From CAUZEO01 sp963578625 (GTDB taxonomy: Bacteria > Verrucomicrobiota > Kiritimatiellia > SLOV01): a stretch of DNA of 19,254 bases. Positions 7,609 through 15,647 of this stretch are shown here, in pieces. A program made the translations under genes and the position numbers. The stretch spans positions 1 through 19,254 of the forward strand of contig CAUZEO010000057.1 in NCBI GenBank assembly GCA_963578625.1, written 5' to 3'. Numbering within the stretch: position 1 is the stretch's first letter; every line of letters begins with the position of its first letter. The notes under the pieces are model-generated. The model was not told the origin of the DNA, did not search any database, and saw only the letters and a list, made by a program, of their open reading frames with translations.

Positions 7609-7672
7609 TGCCCGTTTCCCGTCGACAGCGGGGTCTCGCAAGCACCACGTCGTCGACCTGAACCGTCAAGAC
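7609..7672 (-). pseudogene. Decayed fragment of a GH123/DUF4091-like gene
   Basis: About 60 bases resemble 1073-1135 inside the gene at 1-2394. tttcccgtcgacag, one mismatch, then ggggtctcg align directly, and ccacgtc, gacctg and accgtca continue the match. On the minus strand this reads LTVQVDDVVLA and then, after a gap of four bases relative to the intact gene, ETPLSTGN, corresponding to PLKVQVHDVVLS-H-ETPLSTGN. Homology stops right after TGN. This is a scrap of another family copy lying upstream of the sialidase-like gene, in the same relative order as the miniature pair at 2451-3496. Confidence 0.7.
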
Positions 7673-7768
7673 GTGTTATGCCTTGTTCCCTGACCTCGAC
7701 TCATTCGCCCGATCCCGGCAAGCGGTCCGTCAGGAAAGCGATTGTGATCAGTTTAAGCGGAGGAAACA

Positions 7769-9505
7769 ATGAAAGCCATCGACATAGGAAAACACACACA
7801 TGGAGTCTCAGGCACATGGAACGCAGCATCAGACCAGATCGAGATAAGCAATGTGAAAAAGCGGAATATCTACCGTTCGCCTGAGGAGCCGAGTTTTGTT
7901 TGCTGGCCGATACTTTGGAAAGAATCCGATGGCACGCTCAAGGTTTCATTCACGGAGGCAACGGGAGATATGGCTGGATGGCCTCCGGTTTATAACTTCA
8001 ACAGCAACAAGTTGGAGTACTATTTAAAAACGCTGATTTCAGAAAACCTCGGAGAGACATGGAAGGATACGGGGTGGCGCGAGAATCTGGATCCCTTTTG
8101 GGTGAGGAATTCCGACCACCACATCCGCCATGTTTTTCAGATTCAGGATGGAACGATTCTTAGAAATTATTGCCACGCACTCGATGGGGTAACTGAAAAC
8201 GGGCACAGGATTATCTATGATGAGTCAAAAACGATGGAAACCTTTCCTTTCACGCTCCGAGATGCGGAAGTCCATCCGAAGTTTACCTCGACATGGAAAA
8301 GCGCCGACGGCGGCAGGACATGGGAAGAGATACACATAAACCGTGCGGAACCATCTTTCTTTGCAAGCGGCATACACCCGTTGCGCAGCGGCTCTATCAT
8401 AGCGACCGGCGGTTGTGGTGGAAACAGGATTGCGATAACCGAATCATGGGACGGTGGCAGGACATGGAGCCCTTTACAGTGTTTCGGAAATGACAGGGAC
8501 CCCATTGCGCCTGAAGGCTTGAGCGAAGAGATGGATTTTGTTGAACTCCAGGACGGTCGGCTGTTGCTTATCGTGAGGACTTGCGGGATGGGGATTAACC
8601 ATCAGCAAATGTATTTGAGCAGGGACAAGTCCGGCCGATGGCATGCCTCCGAACCCTCCACCAGGCCGCAGTTCCCTCTCAGCGGCTATCCGTATATGTA
8701 CAGGGCATGCGACGAGACCATATTCTATTATGATGATACCGCTTTGCGCTATACCTGCGATGATGGCGAGACATGGCACAGCTTGCCGTTGGGATACGCG
8801 TACTACGGCCAGCTGGTTGAAGCAACGCCCGGACATATCGTTTCCATCACCCAGATGAACATAGGGGATTGCGCTTATCCGTGGAAGCATGATACGGCGA
8901 TGATGCAGACGAGCTTTGACTACAGGCGCACCGGCGTTGTGGAACAGACCGAAGCGGCCGGTTCCGCCGCCACTGCCACATTGGGCGAAACGCAATACGG
9001 TGACTTTCATCTCTATGCGCAGATACGGGCCGATGGTGAAACCGGCCTGATATTTTCCGCGGACGGGGATTCCTACTGGTTTGCGGCTCTGGTCATACCC
9101 TGCAACAAGTTTCGCGCCCCCGGCAAGGCAGAGAAAGGCGAACAGGATTCCGCGCTGGTTCTGGGCAGATGCGAGGCAGGCAGGATTACGGTATTGCGCA
9201 GAGTCTACACAAGCAAGATAGCCCCCGGTTCATGGATAGAGATGCAGATAGACAAAAAGGGCAATATCCTCAAGGCGGCCGTAAAGTTCTCCAATGAGGA
9301 CTGGTCCACCGGGAAATTTCCTGCCGTCTACAACGTTTTGTGCGGGGACTTCGGGAAAGGGAAAATTGGGCTATTCACCAACCGGAGCACCGGCGCGTTC
9401 AGGAATGTAAGGATAGGAACCGGCGGTCTGGATATTCGTTCCAACTGGTATTCTTCGGAGGAAGCGGCTATCCACCTCCCTCTCGATGCAGGACAGCAGA
9501 AATAG
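7769..9505 (+). CDS. Sialidase-like BNR protein with C-terminal LamG/DUF1080-like domain
   Basis: The protein has 578 residues and starts at ATG 7769 behind GCGGAGG. Asp-box-like motifs are SENLGETW (91-98), SADGGRTW (178-185), SWDGGRTW (226-233) and TCDDGETW (329-336), so residues about 40-370 form a sialidase-type propeller. Residues about 400-565 (GDFHLYAQIRADGETGLIFS, APGSWIEMQIDKKG, KIGLFTNRSTGAFRNVRI) look like a concanavalin/LamG or DUF1080-type beta-sandwich that binds sugar. No signal peptide is seen. It is a different subfamily from 5682-7481. The gene is visibly richer in A/T and in codons such as AAA, ATA and AGG than its neighbours, which suggests horizontal acquisition. The exact substrate cannot be told. 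Confidence 0.82.
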   Translation: MKAIDIGKHTHGVSGTWNAASDQIEISNVKKRNIYRSPEEPSFVCWPILWKESDGTLKVSFTEATGDMAGWPPVYNFNSNKLEYYLKTLISENLGETWKDTGWRENLDPFWVRNSDHHIRHVFQIQDGTILRNYCHALDGVTENGHRIIYDESKTMETFPFTLRDAEVHPKFTSTWKSADGGRTWEEIHINRAEPSFFASGIHPLRSGSIIATGGCGGNRIAITESWDGGRTWSPLQCFGNDRDPIAPEGLSEEMDFVELQDGRLLLIVRTCGMGINHQQMYLSRDKSGRWHASEPSTRPQFPLSGYPYMYRACDETIFYYDDTALRYTCDDGETWHSLPLGYAYYGQLVEATPGHIVSITQMNIGDCAYPWKHDTAMMQTSFDYRRTGVVEQTEAAGSAATATLGETQYGDFHLYAQIRADGETGLIFSADGDSYWFAALVIPCNKFRAPGKAEKGEQDSALVLGRCEAGRITVLRRVYTSKIAPGSWIEMQIDKKGNILKAAVKFSNEDWSTGKFPAVYNVLCGDFGKGKIGLFTNRSTGAFRNVRIGTGGLDIRSNWYSSEEAAIHLPLDAGQQK

Positions 9506-9574
9506 TGCATGATTTCTATTTTCTCATTCATTATCCTTTGCTTTGCTTTGAGTTACACTTTTCCAGTAGGCCGG

Positions 9575-10021
9575 ATGACCTCTATGAGGCTTGACGAACT
9601 CGTCCCGGTTGCGCAGGAAACGGGTGTGCGTCTCCTGTTCGAGAATCTTTCCTACGACTGCGACTATCCCCTGCTGTCTCTGGCCGAATTGCGGGAAGCT
9701 TTTGAGCCCTATCCGGCCGAGTCGGCGGGCCTCGTCATCGACACGGGACACGCGGTCATCTCCGGCCGCGATCCTGCCGGCGAGATACACGCCGCCGGCA
9801 ATCGACTGTGGGGAACCCACCTGCAGGACACCAATGGAACGGATGACTGCCATTGGAAGCCGGGCGACGGCGTGACGGATTGGAACGCCGTGCGCACCGC
9901 ATTGGAAGACATTGATTACGCGGGCCCGTGGACCTTCGAGATCGGCTCGTCGAGCGGCGACGCAACGCGCGAGGAGATAGCACGAGCGGCCCGGTCAATG
10001 GCTGATCGATGGAGCGAGTGA
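9575..10021 (+). pseudogene. 5'-truncated sugar phosphate isomerase/epimerase
   Basis: From about 9587 (RLDELVPVAQETGVRLLFENLSY) to the stop at 10021 this reads as the C-terminal half of a xylose-isomerase-like TIM-barrel protein (AP endonuclease 2 superfamily). Expected metal ligands are present: Glu in FENL, Asp and His in VIDTGHA, His in GTHLQDT and Glu in WTFEIGS. Family members are usually about 260-290 residues, so roughly the first 110 are missing. The frame is open upstream to an ATG at 9509, but those residues (MISIFSFIILCFALSY) are A/T-rich and unlike the family; they look like sequence trailing the sialidase-like gene. An in-frame ATG at 9584 would give only a half barrel. It is probably a remnant cut when the A/T-rich segment arrived. 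Confidence 0.75.
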
Positions 10022-10028
10022 TTCTGCA

Positions 10029-10799
10029 CTACGACGTAATCATACGCAGGGAGGAGATTGCGGCGGCATAAACGCCCCGCTTGAGACCGATGTCAACGCC
10101 GGCAAACAGGATGCGGACGCCTCTTCGAATATAGTCTCCCGCCTGCTTCGGGTCCGCGGTGATCATGCCGGCGGATTGAGCCTGGGCCAGCACCGCGTCG
10201 ATCTTTTTTGCCATGGCGGGTTCTTTACCGGGACCGTGCAGGCCGAGTCCGATGGGCCAGTCCGCCGGGCCCACGGTCACCATGTCAATCTCTTCGAGGG
10301 CGCAGATGGCTTCGAGGTTGGCGAGGCCCTCGTCGCTTTCGACCTGAACCATCAGGTGCGTGGAGCGGTTGGCTTGTTCCAGCGTTTGTTCCACGTCGTT
10401 TCCGATTGCGTAGTCAAATGCGGCACTGGTGCTGGATACCCCGCGTGCTCCGACCGGAGGAAACTTGCCGAGGCGCACCAATTCGGCCGCCTGCGCCGCG
10501 GTCCGCACATCGGGCAGGATCAGATTGCCGGCGCCCGCGTCGAGCAAGATCTGCACATTCGTACGGTTCAGTTCAACGATCCGGACAAACGGGACCATGC
10601 CGAGATGGAGCACGCTGCGGCAGGTCTGTGCGAGTTCCGCTGGATTGAGCGGCGCATGCTCCGCATCGAGCCAGATCGCGTGATAGCCGGCTTGGGCGAA
10701 CAACTCGATGTCAATCGGTGTCGCGTCGCGCGCGATGATGCCGTAGAGCACCGGGTTTTCATCCAGAAGCTGGGGCAGTCGATCGCTCATGCGTCTCAT
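10029..10799 (-). CDS. HpcH/HpaI-family 2-keto-3-deoxy-sugar-acid aldolase
   Basis: The protein has 256 residues, the normal family length. Signature segments are WLDAEHAPLNP (active-site Glu-His), MVPFVRI, LDAGAGNLILPDVRTAAQA, GARGVS (phosphate/pyruvate-site Arg), MVQVESDEGLANLEAI (metal-binding Glu) and VGPADWPIGLGLHG (metal-binding Asp). These class II aldolases split 2-keto-3-deoxy acids, such as those from glucarate, rhamnonate or fuconate breakdown, into pyruvate and an aldehyde. The ATG at 10799 overlaps the end of the upstream lactonase-like gene by four bases, so the two are translationally coupled in one operon. A second Met at position 4 is possible. The exact sugar acid is inferred from context only. 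All catalytic residues are intact. It converges on the truncated isomerase at 10021. Confidence 0.88.
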   Translation of the reverse strand: MRRMSDRLPQLLDENPVLYGIIARDATPIDIELFAQAGYHAIWLDAEHAPLNPAELAQTCRSVLHLGMVPFVRIVELNRTNVQILLDAGAGNLILPDVRTAAQAAELVRLGKFPPVGARGVSSTSAAFDYAIGNDVEQTLEQANRSTHLMVQVESDEGLANLEAICALEEIDMVTVGPADWPIGLGLHGPGKEPAMAKKIDAVLAQAQSAGMITADPKQAGDYIRRGVRILFAGVDIGLKRGVYAAAISSLRMITS

Positions 10800-11548
10800 T
10801 TAAACCAGAGCTTGAAGGCCGTTCGGTTCATCACCTGATCAACCGCGTCCGCCGGCACGCCAAACTGCCCGCTGCGCACCAGGTCGATTTCCTTTCCATA
10901 GATCGCGTCGTCCTCCATGACCGGATAGTTGCTGCCGTACAGCAGGCGTTCCGATCCGAACGCATCATAGGCCCGTTGGACCAGGGGGATCACCTCGTCG
11001 TAGGGATAGTCGGTAAACATGTGAAAACCTGAGACCTGCAGGAACGTGCCTGGGAATTCGGCCAGCGGAAGGATGCGCTCGTACGTCTCGAATGTCGCGG
11101 AATCGAACCCGGTCCACAGGCCGAAATGGGAAAAGATCATGCGAGCATCGGGATGATCGGCCAGGAAATTTCCCAGTGAATTCACGTACGGTCCGAGCGT
11201 TGACTCATCGCAGGCGATAATGTTCAGACCCAGCCGGACGGCGTCGTCCCAGACCCCGGGATTCGTGTCCAGGGAGCGCGCGAGGATGCGGATGCCGCGG
11301 AACACGCCCCTGCCGGCCCAGTGCGCCAGCGCGTGGGATGCATCGTCGGATTCCGTGTCGATGACGAATGCGCCGGCAAAACGGTCGGGCCGGGCCGCGA
11401 CGATTTCTTCGATGTACGTGTTGTCGAATTCCCCCAGGTGCTGGGCCAGGACCGCGCGCGGCACGCCGAAGCGGTTCATTACGCGGTCCACGTCTTCGAC
11501 GGGACGCCACTTGCTGAGGCCGCAGTGAGAGTATCCATCCGTGATCAC
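10796..11548 (-). CDS. Amidohydrolase-family (COG3618-like) putative sugar-acid lactonase
   Basis: The protein has 250 residues with the amidohydrolase-2 layout: TDGYSHCG at the N-terminus, GIRIL, IFSHFGLW in the middle, and LLYGSNYPV before the C-terminal helix. Relatives include L-rhamnono- and L-fuconolactonases and metal-independent or single-metal hydrolases. The usual N-terminal H-x-H is Y-x-H here, and the usual GSDYP is GSNYP, so metal binding may be altered. The GTG start at 11548 is supported by GGAGG about ten bases upstream. Coupling by a four-base overlap to the aldolase downstream suggests successive steps: opening a sugar lactone, then cleaving the keto-deoxy acid after a dehydratase that is not in this window. 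The promoter would lie in the short gap (11549-11671) shared with a divergent gene. Confidence 0.78.
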   Translation of the reverse strand: MITDGYSHCGLSKWRPVEDVDRVMNRFGVPRAVLAQHLGEFDNTYIEEIVAARPDRFAGAFVIDTESDDASHALAHWAGRGVFRGIRILARSLDTNPGVWDDAVRLGLNIIACDESTLGPYVNSLGNFLADHPDARMIFSHFGLWTGFDSATFETYERILPLAEFPGTFLQVSGFHMFTDYPYDEVIPLVQRAYDAFGSERLLYGSNYPVMEDDAIYGKEIDLVRSGQFGVPADAVDQVMNRTAFKLWFK

Positions 11549-11671
11549 GGCAAAACCTCCGGCATGGTATCGTTAATCGGTTCCGTGCAATAATTCATCG
11601 ACACATCCCAACGGGTCATCGACCGTACCTCTCCTGAAACCGCAACTTCAATGGAAAAGAGGAGTGGATCA

Positions 11672-12022
11672 ATGAATGTAGCGGATGTCGTGGTCGAGGA
11701 GCTGATGGCGCGCGACGTCTCCTGGGTCGCCACGCTCAACGGGCACGGCCTGGCCCCCTTCCTGAATGCCTGCCGTCACGCGAACATGCGGATCATCGAT
11801 GTCCGCAACGAGCAATCCGCCGGCTACATGGCGGAGGTCGCCGGACGTTTGACCCGTTCGGTCGGCGTGTGTGCGGTCAGCGGCGCCGTGGCTCACGCCA
11901 ATGCGCTCACCGGCGTGCTCAATGCGCATTTCGACGGCGCGCCCATGCTGTTGATTACGGGCATCGCCCCGCAGGCCGCACTGGGCTGGGGCAATTTTCA
12001 GGACTTCAACCCCGGCCCCATG
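11672..12022 (+). pseudogene. Truncated TPP-dependent enzyme (N-terminal domain only)
   Basis: From ATG 11672, with AGAGGAG seven bases upstream, about 117 residues match the N-terminal pyrimidine-binding domain of acetolactate-synthase-type enzymes: ADVVVEELMARDVSWVATLNGHG, the cofactor-activating Glu in DVRNEQSAGYMAEVAGRLT (E47), GVCAVSGAVAHANALTGVLNAHFDGAPMLLITG, and GNFQDFNP. Near 12022 the homology ends and the frame continues only as the antisense of a dehydrogenase gene to a stop at 12382. Complete family members have about 550 residues, so the central and TPP-binding domains are gone. An upstream in-frame ATG at 11651 is less likely given the ribosome binding site. It is divergent from the lactonase-like gene and might once have taken part in the same sugar-acid or inositol-type pathway. 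Confidence 0.8.
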
Positions 12023-12492
12023 GCCGCGCCATACACGGCCCGGCCCACGCACGTGTACCGGGCGCCAATGGAAGAGATATTGATGACGCGCCCGCTACGG
12101 CGCGCAACCATGTCCTCCAGGACATGCCGGGTGCAGTTCAGCACGCCCGTAAACGTGACCATCTCCTGCTCACGGATTTCCGCCGTCGTCTCCACGAACG
12201 GAACGAACTCGGCCGGCGCCGCGGCATTGTTCACCAGGATGTCGATGGGACCCAACTCAGCGGTTGCGTGTTGTACCATTTTACGCACCGCTGCCTCGTC
12301 GTTCACATCGGCGGGAACCGCGCATGCCCGAGATCCGGCTTCGGTCAACTCCTCGCACGCTGCCCGTGCCGATTTTTCGTGAAACGAATTCACCGCCACC
12401 GCCACCCCCAGATCTGCCAGGGCCTGCGCGATCGCCCGGCCGATGCCCTTTCCGGCCCCGGTTACAAGCGCTACTTCTCCCGCTAGATTCAA
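11998..12492 (-). pseudogene. Truncated short-chain dehydrogenase/reductase
   Basis: The reading frame shows a Rossmann glycine motif VTGAGKGIG, AVPADVNDEAAV, DILVNNAAAP and the catalytic Ser in RVINISSIGARY. It is cut at VYGAA, where the catalytic Tyr-x-x-x-Lys should continue; the Lys and the last 90 or so residues are missing. After VYGAA it reads MGPGLKS and stops at 11998, which is antisense of the truncated TPP-enzyme gene. The start is probably TTG at 12492 (AKGGGG-like purine run upstream, protein LNLAGEVALVTG), because the upstream residues are unlike the family; an ATG at 12546 is an alternative. It lies about 100 bases downstream of the DUF4838-like gene on the same strand. The enzyme would have oxidised a sugar or polyol with NAD(P); it is expected to be inactive. 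Confidence 0.82.
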
Positions 12493-12589
12493 AGCCCTAT
12501 TCCCCTTTCGACACTGGTTCTGGGTTGTCGCCTTTGCGTGGCGCATTTCGAGGATTTTGCACAAGACCTTGCGAAAACCGAGAACAACA

Positions 12590-15006
12590 TCACCCGATCA
12601 TCCTTGGATAGAGATTATCCCAATCGACCTGCTTCCAGTACGGCCTCCCCGTGTGATACGCAGCGATGTTCTTCATGAACTGCTCTACCTGCGCGTAGCC
12701 GAAAGCAAACCGCTTGTTCAGGTTGAAGAGTCCCCCGAGATCCTCCGGCGCCACCGCATCGTCGGCCCAGATCCGCGTCGTCTCACGGGCCAGCCATGTC
12801 GCGTGCCGGGCATGTTCTTCGGCTCTCCGCAGTTCGGCCACAAAGGCCTCCTGGCTTGCCACATCTCGAATCGCAAAGGCTCCTTCATATGCTAAGTACG
12901 CCTTGTCCAGCGCCAGCGCCGCCTCCAGCGAGGTGTAGCCTGCCCGGGTCTTGTTGATCAGGTACCGCAACTCTTCCGCCGCGTCGCCCGAGGCGCCCTG
13001 CAGTGCCGCCGTGAAGCAGCCTTCCGCTTCCTTCAATCCGCCAATCGCTTCCGGGAGCAGTGTCAGGTTCTCCCGACACCACTTCATGAGCTTCCCCCAA
13101 TACTCCTGCTTGCTTGTATCAAGGCTCATCATGCCCAGCATCTGGTGCTCGCTGCTTTCCACATCCTGCGGGGTCGGCGGCATAGCTCCCTGGCCCCAGT
13201 ACCACGACACGTGCCCCGCCATCGGTTTCTCGAATCGAGGCCCGTCATACGGGTTGGTTTCATCCCGGAACATCTGCAGGGTTTTCAATTCCCACCCGTA
13301 GCCGTACGACGGCAGGATGTATCGTCCGTCGTAGCCCACTCGCTCCTCGTTTTCCTCCAGCAGGCGGTATGCGGTCCGGACATGCGGCAGCACATCGGCC
13401 CCGAAGACGCGGGTCAGGTAGCGGTCGTAAAAATCCTCCGGCGTGAGTTCCGGATCCCAGCAGCATTCCGCCTGGTACTGGACGTTGTGCTCGCTGCCCC
13501 GCGAGCGGATGAATTGAAACACCTGGCCGGTGACCCCGTTTTTCTTTCCTTCGGCGAAGAACCCGTCTTTCCGAAACAGGTCCACGTTGAACTGAAGCGA
13601 GATGGTGCTTCCGTCGTCGTCGTGCCGCCCGGTCGCCCACATGTCGCGCCCGGTCTCGGTCTGGAACAGCTCCATCATGATGCCTTCCCTCGCGGCAAAT
13701 CCCCGTGACGTCAGTGCGCAGAAGGTCACATCCGGCGGAACCAGCTTGTCGAAGTAGGGGAAGATGTACTCCCGCCCGACGTTGGAGATCATCAGCCGGG
13801 TTCCCGGCCGAATGCGGTCGAGGAACGCCTTCAACTTCAGCAGGATATCCAGGAAGGCGATGTCGAACCGGAGGGAGTCGGGACTGGTTACTTCGTAATA
13901 TCCGAAAAGTTTTTCTGCGCCGGCAAAGTGCGGAAGGTATTTTTCGTAGGTCTCCTGGCACGACGGACAAAAGCAGGGGATGGTTCCCTCGGACATCCAC
14001 AGGCAGACGGAGTACGTGTCGGGATAGCGCTCGAACAGCGCGCGCAGCCGGGCCTCGTTCGCCTCCAGCGTGGCCGGATCGCTGGCGCAGACATACATTC
14101 CCATGAGCGATTGAAATGGCTGCGGCTTCAGGGATTTCAGGTGCCGTCCCACATTGGGGGCGAACACTAGCGGCTCGAAGCCGAAGGACACGTCGATGTG
14201 CCGGCTCTTCGCGTGCGTTTGGATGGCTCGCAATTTTTCCCCGCTGATTCGAAGCGCATCCTCGGGGGAAGGGCATCCCTGGAGCTCGGGCGGAGCGAGC
14301 CACTCGTAGGTGAACCGGTCGCTTCCGATCTCGAGGTCCCGGGTGTTGTAGGAATTCACCAGGCATCGCCGGAACGTATAACCGGACTCGATGGAGGAGA
14401 GATCTCCGATCAGTTTCCGCTCGCCGCGAAACGAATAGTCCAGCCCCGTGTCCCAGTCGAACCAGTGCCACAACAAGTGGTTGAACTTGAGCTTCGCCAT
14501 CTGGTCGAGACACCGCTGGAAATCTCCCAGCGACCAGAGTGCGCAGGAGGTATAGTGGTTCCCCCAGTAGTTCAATCCACGGGACGTGAACGCCGGTTCC
14601 CGGCGAAGATCGAGTTGGGGCACTCAAGGTCCGGTCCGACAAACGGGATGATATCGCCGGAGATGCGGAACACCGCGCCGAGTTGTTCCAGGAACTCGTA
14701 GCCCGCGTACATCACGCCTCGCGCGGAGTCTCCACTCAGGAAGACCGTTCGCCGTCCGCGCCGGTCCTCGGTACGGATCTCGAAGCCGTCAGCGGATAGT
14801 GAATCGTCGTGCTTCCCCACAACGATCACGGTTTCGACGGTCTCTCCGCTCCCCGGGATCTCGCCTCGGATCGGAACCGCCGCGCCCGTCATCGCCTGGA
14901 TGGTTCTTCTCAGCTCCCCCGCCACGAAGACGCCATCTTCACCTCCGTCACCACCCGGCACGATGACCGCCCGGGCTTCACCACTATCTACTATCGCATG
15001 CTCCAT
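12590..15006 (-). pseudogene. DUF4838/GH67N-like glycoside hydrolase, split by a frameshift
   Basis: Two overlapping frames form one gene. The first, from ATG 15006 with GGTGGAGG just upstream, encodes a GH67N/GH20b-type alpha-beta domain ending RGVMYAGYEFLEQLGAVFRISGDIIP. It stops at 14572 after switching out of homology. The second (14623-12590, 677 residues) continues directly with PQLDLRREPAFTSRGLNYWGNH, then a barrel-type region with CLWMSEGTIPCFCPSCQETY (C-x-C-x-x-C as in DUF4838) and a helical C-terminus. The join needs one extra base at the four-C run 14617-14620. Together it would have about 800 residues, the usual size for alpha-glucuronidase-like proteins. No signal peptide is seen. 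The second frame has a GTG at 14623 but no ribosome binding site. Real mutation and sequencing error are equally possible; if it is an error, the gene is intact. Confidence 0.78.
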
Positions 15007-15134
15007 CAGATTCGCCTCCACCGATGTTGTTTTTGAATTAGGTTCAGGAACGCGCCATGCTACAGCTCCGTGCTGCAACGGGCAATCACTGCGGCATTTT
15101 GCTTCTGCGGACAACCTGAGGCAAGGTGTATTCC
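15007..15134. other. Divergent intergenic spacer
   Basis: It separates the minus-strand DUF4838-like gene (start 15006) from the plus-strand ORF at 15135. The ribosome binding site of the former lies at its left edge. No strong promoter boxes or operators stand out. Confidence 0.4.
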
Positions 15135-15272
15135 GTGAAGATAAAGCAGGCCGACAATCAGATCATCATCGACGCGCGGGCATATCGCTTTGTGCTTTCC
15201 CTGGAACACAACCGGGCCCGTCTGGCCGTGCCCGGCAGCGGCTGGGTCTACGATGTGGACACAAAAGGTTAA
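15135..15272 (+). pseudogene. 45-codon gene fragment, unrecognised
   Basis: A GTG ORF encodes 45 residues beginning MKIKQADNQIIIDARAYRFV and ending GWVYDVDTKG, then TAA. It reads like the N-terminal strand pattern of a beta-rich carbohydrate enzyme cut short, rather than a complete small protein. The family is not recognised. It is followed at once by a piece of a different gene, so truncation by a rearrangement near 15270 is likely. A weak GCAAGG-type site precedes it. Confidence 0.4.
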
Positions 15273-15329
15273 TGACCGGCGCGAAAGGCCCTGGGTGGGC
15301 GTGGGTCCGGCCGCGAAGCCCGGCGAAAA

Positions 15330-15558
15330 TCTTTTTGGTTCCTTCGAGATGAATCCCCTCGGGAACCTGACGGCGTGGATTGCGTTGGGCGATGTGGCTA
15401 TCCGAAACGGATGCCTGCAGTTTATTCCAGGAACTCACAGGTACGGAAAGCGGGAGCCGATTCGGCTCGGTGAAGATGGTGACAGCGTTGACGCGGCGGG
15501 TGCGGCAAACGAGATGGAAGCCGAAAAGCCGGAGTTCCGGGCGGGTTCCGCTACATTT
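15330..15558 (+). pseudogene. Internal fragment of a phytanoyl-CoA dioxygenase (PhyH) family gene
   Basis: In the frame that includes 15367, LTAWIALGDVAIRNGCLQFIPGTHRYGK followed by PIRLGEDGD and EFRAGSATF matches the C-terminal core of PhyH-type Fe(II)/2-oxoglutarate oxygenases. These normally show AW-ALDD, NGCL-IPGSH, and then AGD-FHH-L-H-S. The distal iron His and everything after AGSATF are missing, and the N-terminal half with the H-x-D pair is absent. It is an internal scrap of about 75 codons with no start of its own. Intact enzymes have roughly 260-300 residues. Confidence 0.75.
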
Positions 15559-15602
15559 CCTTTTACTTGCTCGACAAGACCCGGCGGGTCAGCTATATTT
15601 AG
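15540..15602 (+). pseudogene. C-terminal scrap of an unrecognised gene
   Basis: Immediately after the PhyH homology ends, another frame reads GFRYISFYLLDKTRRVSYI and then TAG at 15600. It has the look of a beta-strand from a sugar-binding or rhamnosidase-type sandwich, but it is too short to assign. It may be the other end of the fragment at 15135-15272. Confidence 0.3.
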
Positions 15603-15647
15603 GATGGCGGATTTCGTCTGCGTCAGAGTTTCACTTCAGGAAGAAGA

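Larger units (their letters stand above)
7482..7768. other. Intergenic region between divergent sialidase-like genes
   Basis: These 287 bases contain no credible gene. From left to right they hold the leader of the minus-strand gene (7482-7537), with loose similarity to the minigene leader at 2754-2810; a decamer-repeat palindrome (7538-7589); a decayed scrap of a GH123-like gene (about 7609-7672); and the leader of the plus-strand gene, which ends in an AGCGGAGG ribosome binding site before ATG 7769. Confidence 0.6.

Noticed and set aside
6435..7661. A 408-codon plus-strand open frame
   Set aside because: It is antisense to the Asp-box protein at 5682-7481, whose five motifs are clear.
7673..9575. 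An insertion sequence or integron cassette carrying the A/T-richer gene
   Set aside because: No transposase or integrase, no terminal inverted repeats, and no target duplication could be found at either edge.
11545..11739. A 64-codon minus-strand ORF upstream of the lactonase-like gene
   Set aside because: No ribosome binding site fits, it overlaps the start of the TPP-enzyme fragment in antisense, and its Ser/Thr-rich product is not recognisable.
14617..14623. Programmed -1 frameshift in the DUF4838-like gene
   Set aside because: The site is not a classical X-XXY-YYZ slippery heptamer and no stimulating hairpin stands out; mutation or sequencing error is simpler.
13260..14642. A 460-codon minus-strand frame overlapping the DUF4838-like gene
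   Set aside because: It is the third frame of the same strand; its Arg/Pro/Ala-rich translation has no motif, while the overlapping frame carries the homology.
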